From Planomicrobium okeanokoites (GTDB lineage: Bacteria; Bacillota; Bacilli; Bacillales_A; Planococcaceae), in NCBI RefSeq assembly GCF_003428875.1, contig NZ_QQRS01000007.1, positions 1-64,000 of the forward strand: a DNA stretch of 64,000 nucleotides. Reading direction: 5' to 3'. A program made the translations under genes and the position numbers. Shown piece after piece: positions 54,491-64,000 of this stretch. Numbering within the stretch: position 1 is the stretch's first letter; every line of letters begins with the position of its first letter. Below the pieces are notes generated by a model. The model was not told the DNA's origin, ran no database searches, and was given only the letters and a program-made list of their open reading frames with translations.

Positions 54491-55300
54491 TTATTTTAAA
54501 TTCAAGCGGTCAATCAATAATTCTGCTATTCCATCTTCATTATTGCTCAAAGTGATTTCATTGGCTATATTTTTTAATGGCGAAATGGCATTCCCCATGG
54601 CTACGCCGACTCCTGCGAAGTCGATCATTTCCAAGTCGTTGTCTTCATCGCCGAAAGCAATTATATTTTCTTTTGAAATGCCGAGTGATTTAGAAACCTG
54701 ATCAAGACCGACCGCTTTGCTGAGGCCGCTTTTTACGATTTCGATTACATGCCACGGAGCACCCCATCTTCTATGGTCAATAACTTCGGCATGCACTTGA
54801 TTCAGGTGGTCATGGATCTCGCCGACTCTTTCATATGGCGCATGGATCAGCATGGAAGTTGGGTCGACTTTCAAGTAATTACGTAAATCACCTGTCGTGA
54901 TATAAGGATTTCCGAATCTGAAGATATCCATCAGCTTCTCATCGTGATGATGGACATAAACGTCATCCAGAACTTCAGCTACGATATTATGGAAATTAAA
55001 ATCATGCATCGACTCCACAACTTCGTGGACGGTTTCCAAACCGATCGGGGTATGGAATCTTCCCCAGCTGTTGTCGGTCGGGTGATGAACAAACGCGCCG
55101 TTGAAATTGACGATAGGAGTTTTCAATCCTAATTCTTTATAATAAGGTTCACTGGAACGATATGGCCGTCCGGTTGCAATCATTACTTGATGGCCCTGCT
55201 CCATCGCTTGTGCCAATGTTTTTTTCGTTTTTTCGGAAATGACTTTTTGGTCTGTCAATAAAGTTCCGTCCAGGTCGAGAACGATCAAATGCTGTTTCAT
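54491..55300 (-). CDS. Cof-type HAD phosphatase (YitU-like)
   Basis: 269 residues, HAD subfamily IIB. Nucleophile motif VLDLDGTLLT near 7, motif II IATGRPYRS near 41, Lys in GLSKAVGLD near 193, and motif IV IAFGDEDNDLEM near 214. Members dephosphorylate sugar phosphates or flavin precursors; B. subtilis YitU is linked to FMN-precursor dephosphorylation. RBS AAAGGAG precedes ATG. Confidence 0.88.
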   Translation of the reverse strand: MKQHLIVLDLDGTLLTDQKVISEKTKKTLAQAMEQGHQVMIATGRPYRSSEPYYKELGLKTPIVNFNGAFVHHPTDNSWGRFHTPIGLETVHEVVESMHDFNFHNIVAEVLDDVYVHHHDEKLMDIFRFGNPYITTGDLRNYLKVDPTSMLIHAPYERVGEIHDHLNQVHAEVIDHRRWGAPWHVIEIVKSGLSKAVGLDQVSKSLGISKENIIAFGDEDNDLEMIDFAGVGVAMGNAISPLKNIANEITLSNNEDGIAELLIDRLNLK

Positions 55301-55464
55301 GTAAAACGGCTCCTTTCTATATATATACAGTTTAGCGATAATTAGAAGGGTTAGTCAAAAAATCTTGAGTTCAGAGCATTCAATTAATTGCTTTTATGAT
55401 ACTTATCATTATGAAATATGAGATGAATATTGGTAGGATTAGAAGAAAAGGGGGTAAGCAGCAA

Positions 55465-56232
55465 GTGAAAATCATTAAGGAAATTTGGGAAGGCATTCCG
55501 CTGCTGCATGTCGCTCCGGACGATGCTGCAGACACGGAGCTTCCGATGGTCATATTTTTACATGGCCATATGAGTGCAAAGGAACATAATTTGCATTATG
55601 CTTACCAGCTGGCGGACAAAGGGATCCGTGTTTTATTGCCTGATGCACATCTTCACGGAGAAAGAGAAGAAGACCAGGATGGGATTCAATTGAGTCTCAG
55701 ATTTTGGGAAATCGTCCTTACTTCTATCGAAGAAGTTGGAAAAATACATAAACTGGCAAAAGAAAAGCATCTAGTGAAAGGCGAACCTGCTATAGGGGGC
55801 ACTTCCATGGGAGGAATCACAACTCTCGGCGCATTGACCGTCTATCCATGGATACCAGCGGCAGCCGTCATGATGGGAGCCGCAAATTATGTCGAGCTGG
55901 CAAATGCACAGATGACCCAATTCGAATCAAGAGGTTTCACTTTGCCGATAACTGAAGAAGAACGCGCTAATATGCTTAAAACACTGGGACAGTTCGATGG
56001 CACAAAAAAAATGGACTCTTTCAACAAGCGGCCGTTGTTTTTCTGGCACGGCGAGCAGGACATCATCGTTCCATTCGGACCGACTTATGATTTCTATAAG
56101 AAGTTAAAAAATTCATACGGGGAAGCTCAAGACAGGCTGCAATTCCTGCGTGAAAAAGAAACTGGCCACGCCGTAAGCCGTCCCGGGATGCTTGCCGCGA
56201 CAGAGTGGCTGGCAGAGCATTTGGGGAAATAA
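55465..56232 (+). CDS. Alpha/beta hydrolase (YitV-like esterase)
   Basis: 255 residues from GTG 55465, favoured because AGGGGGT lies ten bases upstream and the length equals YitV. Catalytic elements: FLHGHMSAKEHN near 31, nucleophile GGTSMGGI near 111, acid GEQDIIVP near 196, and GHAVS histidine near 237. Substrate unknown. Divergent from the HAD gene and followed by yitW. Confidence 0.88.
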   Translation: MKIIKEIWEGIPLLHVAPDDAADTELPMVIFLHGHMSAKEHNLHYAYQLADKGIRVLLPDAHLHGEREEDQDGIQLSLRFWEIVLTSIEEVGKIHKLAKEKHLVKGEPAIGGTSMGGITTLGALTVYPWIPAAAVMMGAANYVELANAQMTQFESRGFTLPITEEERANMLKTLGQFDGTKKMDSFNKRPLFFWHGEQDIIVPFGPTYDFYKKLKNSYGEAQDRLQFLREKETGHAVSRPGMLAATEWLAEHLGK

Positions 56233-56298
56233 GCGTGTCAATTTGATTCTGCCTGGAAATTTGTTAAGATGGAGTTAATAGAAAAAGGAGGGATCGTC

Positions 56299-56607
56299 AT
56301 GGATCAAGAGATGAAGGACAGCATGATGGGAGCACTTGAAACAGTAATCGACCCGGAATTGGGTGTTGATATCGTAAACTTGGGCCTTGTATATGATGTC
56401 GAGTTATCTGAAGACGGATTTGCAGTGGTTACAATGACTTTAACTTCAATGGGTTGTCCAATGGGGCCTCAAATCGTTCAAATGGTCAAACAAGCTTTGT
56501 ATGAGTTGCCGGAAGTGGAAGAAGTCGATGTAAAAATCGTCTGGCAGCCGGTATGGGGCAAAGAGCATATGTCAAGATACGCAAAAATGGCGCTTGGCGT
56601 CAGATAA
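56299..56607 (+). CDS. MIP18/DUF59 family iron-sulfur assembly protein (YitW-like)
   Basis: 102 residues from ATG 56299 (AAGGAGG upstream). DUF59 core: VIDPELGVDIVNLGLVYDVEL near residue 15-35, and TLTSMGCPMGPQI near 48 with the conserved Cys. SufT/MIP18 proteins help mature Fe-S proteins. Located 66 bp after the YitV-like gene. Confidence 0.92.
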   Translation: MDQEMKDSMMGALETVIDPELGVDIVNLGLVYDVELSEDGFAVVTMTLTSMGCPMGPQIVQMVKQALYELPEVEEVDVKIVWQPVWGKEHMSRYAKMALGVR

Positions 56608-56616
56608 GCAGTACAG

Positions 56617-56656
56617 AAACCTTTTCGGAATGTTGATTCCGGAAAGGTTTTTTTTA
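56617..56656 (+). terminator. Terminator after yitW
   Basis: AAACCTTTTCGGAAT pairs with ATTCCGGAAAGGTTT (one mismatch), then T8. Confidence 0.92.
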
Positions 56657-56669
56657 TGGATGCTTATAG

Positions 56670-56698
56670 TTGCGCAATGAGAATAAATTTCCTATAAT
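56670..56698 (+). promoter_or_regulatory. Sigma-A promoter for clpB
   Basis: TTGCGC (56670-56675), 17-bp spacer, TATAAT (56693-56698). Confidence 0.75.
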
Positions 56699-56704
56699 TA
56701 AATT

Positions 56705-56721
56705 AGTCAAAGAAGGTCAAA
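56705..56721 (+). promoter_or_regulatory. CtsR operator
   Basis: AGTCAAA-GAA-GGTCAAA exactly fits the CtsR heptad direct repeat (RGTCAAA NAN RGTCAAA), placed just downstream of the -10. Predicts heat-shock derepression. Confidence 0.9.
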
Positions 56722-56740
56722 GAATTTGGAGGGGATTATA

Positions 56741-58885
56741 ATGGTTCAATTTGCAGCAAATAATGAAGAGCAAAAGTCGCCTTTGGAACAGTATGGACGC
56801 AATATGGTTGAACAGGCACAATCCGGCAAAGCGGATCCGGTCATTGGCCGTGATGAAGAGATTCGCAATGTCATCCGCATCCTGTCACGTAAAACCAAGA
56901 ACAACCCGGTGCTGATCGGTGAACCCGGAGTTGGTAAAACAGCTATCGTTGAAGGGCTGGCGCAGCGGATTGTCCGTAATGACGTGCCCGAGGGTCTGAA
57001 AGACCGAATCATTTACGAACTCGATATGAGCGCGTTGATCGCTGGGGCTAAATATCGCGGGGAGTTTGAGGAGCGCTTGAAAGCGGTGCTGAAACAAGTC
57101 AAAGACAGTGAAGGGCAGATTATTTTATTTATTGATGAAATCCATACAATCGTCGGAGCCGGTAAAACGGAAGGCGCGATGGATGCCGGTAATATGCTGA
57201 AGCCGATGCTGGCGCGCGGCGAATTATATTGCATCGGCGCCACAACGCTTGATGAATACCGGATGCACATTGAAAAGGATCCGGCGCTTGAAAGACGATT
57301 CCAGCAAGTTCTGGTCCGTGAACCGTCGGTCGAAGACACGGTTTCAATTTTGCGCGGTCTGAAAGAACGTTTTGAATTGCATCATGCGGTGCGCATCCAT
57401 GACCGGGCGATTGTTGCCGCGGCAGCTATGTCCGATCGCTATATCACCGACCGTTTCCTGCCGGACAAAGCAATTGATTTGATAGATGAAGCTTGTGCCA
57501 TGATCCGGACGGAAATCGATTCGATGCCGCAGGAGCTCGACCAGGTGACGCGTCGGCTGATGCAGCTGGAAATCGAGGAACAGGCCTTGATGAAAGAGAA
57601 AGATGCAGCGAGTAAAACCCGTCTGGAAACTCTGCGTGGAGAAATCAAGGAATTGAAGGATTCTTCATCAGGTATGAAAAATCAGTGGAATGAAGAAAAA
57701 GAATCCTTGAAGAAAATCCAGGAAAAAAGGGAGCAGCTTGACCAATTGCGCCGTAAACTGGAAGAAGCGGAAAACAATTATGATTTGAATGCGGCAGCAG
57801 TTCTTCGCCACGGGCAGATTCCGGAACTTGAAAAAGAATTGGCCCTCATGGAAGCCGATTTGGCTGCAGATGGAGCTGAAAGGCTCCTGCGTGAAGAAGT
57901 GACGGAAGAAGAAATCGCCGGCATCGTTGCCCGCTGGACAGGCATCCCGGTAACTAAACTCGTGGAAGGGGAACGCGAGAAATTGCTGCGGCTAGATGAA
58001 ACGCTTAAAGAAAGAGTCATTGGCCAAGATAAGGCTGTCGAACTTGTAACTGAAGCGGTTTGGCGTGCACGCGCGGGGATAAAAGATGAAAGAAAACCGA
58101 TTGGATCATTCATTTTCCTGGGTCCGACAGGAGTCGGTAAAACTGAACTTGCCAAATCCCTGGCGGCGAATCTGTTCGACTCGGAAGATCATTTCATCCG
58201 CATCGATATGTCGGAATATATGGAGAAACACAGTGTATCCCGTTTGGTCGGAGCTCCTCCGGGTTATATCGGCTATGAGGAAGGCGGCCAATTGACGGAA
58301 GCGGTGAGAAGAAATCCGTATTCGGTTGTTTTGCTGGATGAAATTGAAAAAGCGCATCCGGATGTCGCGAATATCCTGCTCCAGATATTGGATGACGGAC
58401 GTATTACAGACAGTCAGGGCAGACTGGTAAACTTTTCTAATACAGTCGTAATCATGACGTCAAACATCGGATCGTCCCATATTCAGGCAAAAGACACTGA
58501 CCATGATATAGAAGATATCGTAATGGCTGAATTGCGCAAGCATTTCAAACCGGAGCTGTTGAACAGAATTGACGATATCGTCATTTTCCATGCACTGGAC
58601 AACCGCCACTTCTATCATATTGCCAAGAAGATGATCAATGAACTGGCTGATCGTTTGCAGCAGCAGGAAATCACATTGGAAACGGATGATTCGGTCATCA
58701 ATTATGTACTGGAAGCAGGAACCGATCCTCTATTCGGTGCAAGACCGCTGAAACGTTTCATCCAGCGTGAGATCGAAACGAAAATAGCAAGGGAATTGAT
58801 CAAAGGCGAAGTTGTGCCAAATACGACAATGTATTTGGAGATGGGCGAAGACAATCAATTGAAGATCACAAAAAAAGAAGCGTAG
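56741..58885 (+). CDS. clpB: ClpB-type disaggregase lacking the N-terminal domain
   Basis: 714 residues from ATG 56741 (TTGGAGGGG upstream). The protein starts almost directly at AAA-1 ([26 protein letters not shown]). Walker A GEPGVGKT near 66 and [10 protein letters not shown] near 136. A long ClpB-type M-domain coiled coil at ~275-395 follows, with [24 protein letters not shown]-2 has GPTGVGKT near 470. The Clp_N repeats of full-length ClpB (~150 residues) are missing. The promoter and CtsR box sit directly upstream, so this is the native gene form. No IGF/L loop for ClpP is apparent. Confidence 0.9.
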   Translation: MVQFAANNEEQKSPLEQYGRNMVEQAQSGKADPVIGRDEEIRNVIRILSRKTKNNPVLIGEPGVGKTAIVEGLAQRIVRNDVPEGLKDRIIYELDMSALIAGAKYRGEFEERLKAVLKQVKDSEGQIILFIDEIHTIVGAGKTEGAMDAGNMLKPMLARGELYCIGATTLDEYRMHIEKDPALERRFQQVLVREPSVEDTVSILRGLKERFELHHAVRIHDRAIVAAAAMSDRYITDRFLPDKAIDLIDEACAMIRTEIDSMPQELDQVTRRLMQLEIEEQALMKEKDAASKTRLETLRGEIKELKDSSSGMKNQWNEEKESLKKIQEKREQLDQLRRKLEEAENNYDLNAAAVLRHGQIPELEKELALMEADLAADGAERLLREEVTEEEIAGIVARWTGIPVTKLVEGEREKLLRLDETLKERVIGQDKAVELVTEAVWRARAGIKDERKPIGSFIFLGPTGVGKTELAKSLAANLFDSEDHFIRIDMSEYMEKHSVSRLVGAPPGYIGYEEGGQLTEAVRRNPYSVVLLDEIEKAHPDVANILLQILDDGRITDSQGRLVNFSNTVVIMTSNIGSSHIQAKDTDHDIEDIVMAELRKHFKPELLNRIDDIVIFHALDNRHFYHIAKKMINELADRLQQQEITLETDDSVINYVLEAGTDPLFGARPLKRFIQREIETKIARELIKGEVVPNTTMYLEMGEDNQLKITKKEA

Positions 58886-58914
58886 GCCAATGTGGCCTGC
58901 GCTTCTTTTTTTTG
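58877..58914 (+). terminator. clpB terminator
   Basis: GAAGCGTAGGCCA pairs with TGGCCTGCGCTTC (one G-T), followed by T8. Confidence 0.9.
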
Positions 58915-59047
58915 TCGCTTTTCTTTGTCCAGACTCCAGCAGCCCAGCTCTTCGGGTCATAAGCCAGCCCAGCTGCCGTGGCAACGAACGCCACTCTGCT
59001 GTTCTGTCTTATGCCATTCAGAGCTTAACGGGCGCTGTCGCTTTTCT
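58914..59047 (-). repeat. Dispersed ~130-bp stem-forming repeat, copy C (inverted)
   Basis: Reverse complement starts AGAAAAGCGACAGCGCCCG and ends GGAGTCTGGACAAAGAAAAG, matching the arms of copy A at 30632. The inner ~40 bp differ. It lies between the clpB terminator and the DUF2929 gene. Confidence 0.85.
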
Positions 59048-59050
59048 GTA

Positions 59051-59236
59051 TCAGTGTTTCTCTGGAGCCGGTGATTCAGGAATGATTGAACCGATGACGA
59101 AAATTAGAACGGAAACAACAAGTGACATGTAGATTCCCGACATGAAGTTAAAGTCTACGTTCTGTACAGCACTGACAACGTAGTTTAGTGTTGTGATCAA
59201 TAAAGCTGACCAGAATAATGTTCCGATAAATTGCAT
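59051..59236 (-). CDS. DUF2929 family membrane protein (YjzD-like)
   Basis: 61 residues from ATG 59236-59234 (GAGG eight bases upstream; the GTG at 59245 overlaps the RBS). Two TM segments; start MQFIGTLFWSALLITTLNYV fits the small YjzD/DUF2929 family, also found upstream of fabH in B. subtilis. Function unknown. Confidence 0.82.
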   Translation of the reverse strand: MQFIGTLFWSALLITTLNYVVSAVQNVDFNFMSGIYMSLVVSVLIFVIGSIIPESPAPEKH

Positions 59237-59345
59237 CTGTTTCACCTCTGCATAAAATGTCTAGCTTAATAATAGCATAGCTTCCGCTTGGCAGAAAGAA
59301 AGTTTCATCATTCTTGAAAGTTTTTGTCGGAAATATGTCAGCAAC

Positions 59346-59374
59346 TTGAATAAATCGTTTCAATGACGTATTAT
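59346..59374 (+). promoter_or_regulatory. Sigma-A promoter for fabH-fabF
   Basis: TTGAAT, 17-bp spacer, TATTAT. Confidence 0.7.
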
Positions 59375-59390
59375 TAATACCAGGTACTAA
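59373..59390. promoter_or_regulatory. FapR operator
   Basis: ATTAATACCAGGTACTAA, whose reverse complement TTAGTACCTGGTATTAAT closely matches the FapR box of Bacillus fatty-acid genes. It overlaps the end of the -10 hexamer, consistent with repression relieved by malonyl-CoA. Confidence 0.85.
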
Positions 59391-59423
59391 ACATTTAAAG
59401 CAAGTTGAAATGAGGGAAAATAT

Positions 59424-60356
59424 ATGAATGCTGGCATATTGGGAATTGGCCGTTGCTTACCGGAAACCATATTGACGAATATTGAACTGGAACAGCGGAT
59501 GGATACGTCTGACGAATGGATCCGGACCATGACGGGAATAGAAGAACGCCGTATTGCCGGAGACGAACAGGATACATCACATATGGCTCGGGAAGCAGCG
59601 CAAAAGGCTATAGATGAATCTGGAATCGATCCGAAGGAAATCGGATTGATTTTAGTTGCCACAGTTACAGGAGACCAGCCGTTTCCTTCAATGTCCTGTG
59701 TCATTCAACAGGAAATCGGTGCAGTTAATGCAGCGGCGATGGATATTTCAGCGGCTTGTGCTGGATTCATGTACGGAATGGTTACAGCTAAACAATTCAT
59801 CGATTCGGATGTTTATAAATATGTACTGGTGGTTGGAGTTGAAAAACTCTCAAAAATCACGAATTGGGAAGACCGGAATACTGCCGTCCTTTTCGGAGAT
59901 GGAGCGGGTGCAGCTGTGATGGGCAAAGTTTCAGAAGGCAGAGGGATCCTGTCATTTGAGCTTGGCGCAGATGGAAGCGGCGGCAAACATCTATATCAGG
60001 ACGATTACCTCGTCATGAATGGCCGGGAAGTTTTCAAATTTGCTGTACGCCAAATGGGTGAATCAGCTGAAAACGTAATTGAAAAAGCGGGACTCGCAAA
60101 AGAAGATGTCGACTTTTTAATACCTCATCAGGCTAATATTCGCATTATGGAAGCATCCAGACAGCGTTTGGATCTGCCTGTTGAAAAAATGTCCAAAACG
60201 ATCCATAAATATGGCAATACCTCGGCCGCTTCGATTCCGATTTCATTGGTTGAAGATGTCGAAGAGGGAAGAATCAAAGATGACGATGTGATAGTGATGG
60301 TCGGATTTGGCGGAGGATTAACTTGGGGTGCCATTGCAATGCGATGGGGCAAATAA
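59424..60356 (+). CDS. fabH: Beta-ketoacyl-ACP synthase III
   Basis: 310 residues. Initiates fatty acid synthesis by condensing acyl-CoA with malonyl-ACP. Catalytic Cys in [12 protein letters not shown] near 113, His in [10 protein letters not shown] near 235, Asn in [11 protein letters not shown] near 264; [10 protein letters not shown] near the C-terminus. GAGGG precedes ATG. First gene of the fabH-fabF operon. Confidence 0.96.
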   Translation: MNAGILGIGRCLPETILTNIELEQRMDTSDEWIRTMTGIEERRIAGDEQDTSHMAREAAQKAIDESGIDPKEIGLILVATVTGDQPFPSMSCVIQQEIGAVNAAAMDISAACAGFMYGMVTAKQFIDSDVYKYVLVVGVEKLSKITNWEDRNTAVLFGDGAGAAVMGKVSEGRGILSFELGADGSGGKHLYQDDYLVMNGREVFKFAVRQMGESAENVIEKAGLAKEDVDFLIPHQANIRIMEASRQRLDLPVEKMSKTIHKYGNTSAASIPISLVEDVEEGRIKDDDVIVMVGFGGGLTWGAIAMRWGK

Positions 60357-60383
60357 TCAGGAATGCGAAAGGACAGATCAGAA

Positions 60384-61622
60384 ATGACGAATCGTCGTGT
60401 AGTTATTACAGGAATTGGAGCGGTTACACCGCTCGGAAATAATATAGAAACAACATGGGAAGCTATCAAAGAAGGAAAATCAGGCGTCGGTCCTTTGACA
60501 CGGCTTAATCCTGATGACTACAGTGCTAAAATAGCGGCTGAAGTAAAAGATTTTTCTATAGAAGATTACATCGAGAAAAAAGAAGCCAGAAAAATGGACC
60601 GGTTTACACATTATGCACTTGCGGCATCCATCATGGCGATGAAAGATTCAGGTTTGGAACTTGATGAAAAAACGGCATTGCGCACAGGTGTCTGGATTGG
60701 TTCAGGCATCGGCGGCATGGAAACCATAGAAAATCAGATGAATGTTTTGAATACAAGAGGCGTACGCCGGATCAGCCCATTTTTGATTCCGATGATTATT
60801 CCGGACATGGCTTCCGGGCAAGTATCAATCTATTTCGGAGCAAAAGGCATCAACTCCTGTTCAGTGACAGCCTGTGCTTCCGGAACCAACTCTATCGGAG
60901 ACGCATTCCGTGTAATTCAGCGCGGTGATGCGGACGCGATGATTTCGGGCGGTGCAGAAGCGCCGATCACACAATTATCAGTTGCCGGTTTTACAGCTAA
61001 TACGGCATTGACGACAAATACGGATATCAGTAACGCTTCACGTCCGTTTGACAAAAACCGTGATGGTTTCGTAGTAGGTGAAGGAGCAGGCATTGTAATC
61101 CTTGAGGAATACGAACAGGCAAAAGCACGCGGTGCGAAAATCTATGCTGAAATCATCGGGTACGGCTCGACGGGCGATGCACATCATATAACTGCACCTG
61201 CTCCTGGCGGTGAAGGCGCAGCTCGGGCAATGGATCAGGCAATAGCTGACGGCGGTGTTGAGAAAACGGCAATCGGCTATATTAACGCGCACGGAACAAG
61301 TACACCTTATAACGACTTGTTTGAGACAATGGCGGTAAAAACAGTCTTTGGCGAGCATGCCTATAAGCTTGGCATGAGTTCGACAAAATCGATGACGGGC
61401 CATTTGCTGGGTGCAGCTGGTGGTATTGAAGCCATATTCACTGCTTTGGCATTGAAAGAAGGCATAATGCCGCCGACGATCAATTATGCGACGCCGGATG
61501 AGGAATGCGATCTGGATTACGTTCCGAATGAAGCCAGAAAAGCGGATTTCACATATGCCATGAGCAACTCTTTAGGTTTTGGCGGACATAACGCTTCACT
61601 GGTATTTAAAAAATATGAATAA
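60384..61622 (+). CDS. fabF: Beta-ketoacyl-ACP synthase II
   Basis: 412 residues from ATG 60384 (AAAGGA upstream). Thiolase fold with catalytic Cys in [10 protein letters not shown] near 164, His in [12 protein letters not shown] near 303, and His in GHLLGAAGG near 340; also [15 protein letters not shown] near 222. Elongates acyl-ACP chains. 27 bp after fabH. Confidence 0.97.
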   Translation: MTNRRVVITGIGAVTPLGNNIETTWEAIKEGKSGVGPLTRLNPDDYSAKIAAEVKDFSIEDYIEKKEARKMDRFTHYALAASIMAMKDSGLELDEKTALRTGVWIGSGIGGMETIENQMNVLNTRGVRRISPFLIPMIIPDMASGQVSIYFGAKGINSCSVTACASGTNSIGDAFRVIQRGDADAMISGGAEAPITQLSVAGFTANTALTTNTDISNASRPFDKNRDGFVVGEGAGIVILEEYEQAKARGAKIYAEIIGYGSTGDAHHITAPAPGGEGAARAMDQAIADGGVEKTAIGYINAHGTSTPYNDLFETMAVKTVFGEHAYKLGMSSTKSMTGHLLGAAGGIEAIFTALALKEGIMPPTINYATPDEECDLDYVPNEARKADFTYAMSNSLGFGGHNASLVFKKYE

Positions 61623-61629
61623 TGAAATC

Positions 61630-61661
61630 AGGCCCTGCAGATTCTTGCAGGGCTTTTTTTA
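61630..61661 (+). terminator. fabF terminator
   Basis: GCCCTGCA-GATTCT-TGCAGGGC then T7. The remaining AT-rich bases to 61865 hold the putative app promoter (a TTGACA near 61757) but no clear -10. Confidence 0.9.
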
Positions 61662-61865
61662 ATGCAATTCAACAACTCATCAAAAGAAAAAATAATTTTC
61701 TTCAAGCATGCTAACCCAGCTTTAACAAGGAAATATTCCCTTATTTGATTTCCAATTGACAAAATATTTTTTAAATTACAAAAAAGAGATTGATTATGTA
61801 ATGTTTTTGTAATAAACTTTATAAAAGTTGAATTAACAGAAAAAAAAGAATTTTGAGGTGTTCGC

Positions 61866-62912
61866 ATGTCAGCTAAAAAAACATCATTTACACAGACGCC
61901 GCTTTTACAGGTTGAGAACCTTCAAACCGGCTTCAAGATTGATGGCGACTTCTATAATGCTGTTGAAGGAGTTTCATTTGAAGTAAATCGTAAACAGATA
62001 GTCGGAGTCGTGGGGGAGTCAGGCTGCGGTAAAAGTGTAATGTCCCTGTCGATCATGCAGCTATTGCCAACTGGAATTGGAAAAATTCGCGGTGGCGAAG
62101 TGAAATTTGAAGGGGAGAATATTTCCAAACTATCTGATAAAAAAATGAACAATATACGTGGAAAAGATATTTCAATGATTTTTCAGGAACCGATGACTTC
62201 GTTGAATCCGGTTTTCACCATCGGCTATCAAATAGAAGAAGTTATCCTTAACCATGAAAAAATCTCGAAAAAGGAAGCCCGTCTCCGTTCAGTGTCATTG
62301 CTGAAAAGCGTAGGCATACCCCGTGCAGATAAAATCGTGGATGAATATCCTCATCAATTATCAGGCGGGATGAGACAGCGCGTTATGATTGCAATGGCTA
62401 TTGCCTGCCAGCCGAAACTTCTGATTGCCGATGAACCGACGACTGCACTCGATGTAACAGTACAGGCGCAGATCCTTGATTTGCTGAAAGGCATACAGGA
62501 AGCGAATGATATGGCAATCATTTTAATCACTCACGATTTGGGCGTCGTCGCTGAAATCTGTGACGAAGTGCTGGTCATGTATGCGGGGAAGATAGTGGAA
62601 AAAGCTACAGTCGATGAACTGTTCAATAACCCGAAACACCCTTATACGGACCTTTTGATGAAGGCTATTCCAAGAATGGATGAAGACGTTGAAGTTCTGG
62701 CTACTATAGATGGCCTGGTTCCTTCGGTGATGAACATGCCTGAAGTCGGCTGCCGCTTCGCGAACCGCTGCCCATCGGCCATGGCCGAATGTTTGACAGT
62801 GACTCCTGAACTCGGCGAAGTAGCCTCAGATCACGAAGCGGCTTGCCTGCTCTACGATGAGAGCTGGCCGAAAGATGCAAAACCTCATAGAGAAGGGGCG
62901 TCCATGGCATGA
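61866..62912 (+). CDS. appD: Oligopeptide ABC transporter ATPase (AppD/OppD)
   Basis: 348 residues. Walker A GESGCGKS near 50, Q-loop [11 protein letters not shown] near 104, signature LSGGMRQR near 166, Walker [13 protein letters not shown] near 186, and the C-terminal Cys-rich FeS-like motif [14 protein letters not shown] of Opp/Dpp ATPases. Order D-F-A after fabF equals the B. subtilis app operon, which imports oligopeptides including signalling peptides. GAGGTG precedes ATG. Confidence 0.93.
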   Translation: MSAKKTSFTQTPLLQVENLQTGFKIDGDFYNAVEGVSFEVNRKQIVGVVGESGCGKSVMSLSIMQLLPTGIGKIRGGEVKFEGENISKLSDKKMNNIRGKDISMIFQEPMTSLNPVFTIGYQIEEVILNHEKISKKEARLRSVSLLKSVGIPRADKIVDEYPHQLSGGMRQRVMIAMAIACQPKLLIADEPTTALDVTVQAQILDLLKGIQEANDMAIILITHDLGVVAEICDEVLVMYAGKIVEKATVDELFNNPKHPYTDLLMKAIPRMDEDVEVLATIDGLVPSVMNMPEVGCRFANRCPSAMAECLTVTPELGEVASDHEAACLLYDESWPKDAKPHREGASMA

Positions 62913-63919
62913 CAACAAGGGATTTTATACAAGACAGAATTGACAGTCTCGAGAATCGGGATGTGCTTCTCGAAGTCCAGAATCTTAAAACCTATTATCC
63001 GGTTACCGGCGGTTTCTTCAAAAGAACTGTCGGACATGTAAAAGCGGTTGATGATGTTTCATTCACCATACGTAAAGGCGAGACGCTTGGTCTTGTAGGT
63101 GAATCGGGATGCGGCAAGTCGACGACAGGAAGAACTATTCTTCGGTTGTTAAAACCGACAGACGGCCAAATTCTTTTTGAAGGAAAAGAAATCACCAAAA
63201 TATCGGGGTCGAAACTTCAAAAAGCCCGGCGTGATTTTCAGATGGTTTTCCAGGATCCTTATGCGAGCCTCAATCCGATGCAGATGGTCGGCGATATTAT
63301 AGCTGAACCGATTCTGAATTATGAGAAGCGCAACAGGAAAGAGCTGGAGCAGGAAATAAAATCGTTACTGACAAGGGTTGGACTGCCGGAAGCGGCATAT
63401 TATAAATACGCACATGAATTTTCAGGCGGCCAGCGTCAACGCATCGGTATAGCCCGGGCACTCGCGTTGAATCCAAAATTGATTGTGGCAGATGAGCCGG
63501 TTTCTGCACTCGATGTTTCTGTCCAGTCGCAAGTTTTGAATCTGCTTAAGGAATTGCAGATTGAATTCGATCTCACATACTTGTTTATCGCGCATGATCT
63601 CAGCGTGGTAAAACATATGAGCGATCGAATCGGTGTTATGTATTTGGGCAATCTCGTCGAGGTTGCTTCAAATAGAGATTTATACAAGGAGCCGCTGCAC
63701 CCTTATACACAAGCCTTGATTTCTGCGATCCCTGAACCGAATACGGCGATCAAGAAAGAACGGATTGTTCTTGAAGGAGATGTTCCGAGTCCGCAAAATC
63801 CGCCAACCGGCTGCCCGTTCCATACGCGCTGCCCGATGGCAATGGAAGTCTGTTCGAAAGAAAAGCCTCCATTAAAAGAAGTGCGGCCAGGCCATCATGT
63901 TGCCTGCGTCTTGTATTGA
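62909..63919 (+). CDS. appF: Oligopeptide ABC transporter ATPase (AppF/OppF)
   Basis: 336 residues, overlapping appD by 4 bp (ATGA). Walker [10 protein letters not shown] near 69, signature [10 protein letters not shown] near 171, Walker [17 protein letters not shown] near 190, and C-terminal [14 protein letters not shown]. Second ATPase of the heterodimer. Confidence 0.93.
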   Translation: MTTRDFIQDRIDSLENRDVLLEVQNLKTYYPVTGGFFKRTVGHVKAVDDVSFTIRKGETLGLVGESGCGKSTTGRTILRLLKPTDGQILFEGKEITKISGSKLQKARRDFQMVFQDPYASLNPMQMVGDIIAEPILNYEKRNRKELEQEIKSLLTRVGLPEAAYYKYAHEFSGGQRQRIGIARALALNPKLIVADEPVSALDVSVQSQVLNLLKELQIEFDLTYLFIAHDLSVVKHMSDRIGVMYLGNLVEVASNRDLYKEPLHPYTQALISAIPEPNTAIKKERIVLEGDVPSPQNPPTGCPFHTRCPMAMEVCSKEKPPLKEVRPGHHVACVLY

Positions 63920-63946
63920 TCAAAAAAAAACAGTAGGGGGAAAATC

Positions 63947-64000
63947 ATGAAAAAGAACAAATCGTTATTATGGCTTTTCGCTTTGATTCTTGTCCTGTCT
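63947..64000 (+). CDS. appA: Oligopeptide-binding protein AppA/OppA, 5-prime fragment (cut by window edge)
   Basis: ATG 63947 follows AGGGGGA. The 18 visible codons encode a signal-peptide start (MKKNKSLLWLFALILVLS). Operon order D-F-A predicts the peptide-binding lipoprotein. No more can be seen. Confidence 0.7.
   Translation, partial: MKKNKSLLWLFALILVLS

Overview
The window looks like a chromosome segment of a low-to-medium GC Gram-positive of the order Bacillales, most likely Planococcaceae (Planococcus or Sporosarcina-like). This is inferred from strong AGGAGG-type ribosome binding sites with frequent TTG/GTG starts, sigma-B-type stress promoters, CtsR and FapR operators, and gene order matching several Bacillus subtilis neighbourhoods (tagO/LCP/yvyE/degSU/comF; hpf-secA-prfB-cccB-ftsEX-minJ-csbA; addBA/yisK/yisL; yitS-yitU-yitV-yitW; fabH-fabF-appDFA). 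No tRNA, rRNA or CRISPR array was seen.

Layout. 1-0.3 kb: the end of a probable insertion element with two arrays of ~21-bp-phased direct repeats. 0.35-6.3 kb: glyoxylate shunt (aceB, aceA) facing a LytTR regulator, a cupin and succinate-semialdehyde dehydrogenase. 6.5-9.8 kb: small accessory genes (winged-helix protein, orphan Wzz-type protein, FemAB/GNAT-like protein, unknown HTH-like protein, alkyltransferase-like protein). 9.9-10.6 kb: a class-I amidotransferase-like hydrolase preceded by a perfect 10-bp inverted repeat. 10.7-12.5 kb: an AT-rich two-gene locus with an XRE+TPR (RRNPP-type) regulator followed by a secreted precursor carrying six copies of ERIPEPWS. This appears to be a peptide quorum-sensing system, and its multicopy pheromone is the most novel item in the window. 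12.6-14.9 kb: a general-stress island (two HSP17M/YflT-like proteins and CsbD), each gene with a sigma-B-type promoter.

15.3-25.1 kb: epimerase, tagO, an LCP cell-wall ligase, yvyE, degS (with a -1 frameshift at a classical A AAA AAG heptamer), degU, a lipoprotein, degV, comFA and comFC. 25.1-38.9 kb: SDR, hpf, secA, prfB (with its autoregulatory +1 frameshift), a YitT-family protein, cccB, ftsEX with a coiled-coil/M23 hydrolase, a thioredoxin-like protein, a PLP enzyme, minJ and csbA. 38.9-50.6 kb: azlCD, a TVP38-family protein, addBA, DUF418, yisK-like and yisL-like genes. 50.7-56.6 kb: a membrane-anchored GH13-like protein that has lost its catalytic residues, CoA-disulfide reductase and the yitS/U/V/W-like cluster. 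56.7-64.0 kb: an N-domain-less clpB under a CtsR box, a DUF2929 gene, fabH-fabF under a FapR box, and the start of an App/Opp oligopeptide importer.

Possible connections: the peptide precursor needs Sec export (secA is in the window) and a signalling peptide would need re-import by an Opp/App transporter (appDFA at the right edge), so parts of the inferred signalling route are here. A ~130-bp stem-forming dispersed repeat occurs three times in intergenic DNA (30.6, 40.0 and 58.9 kb).
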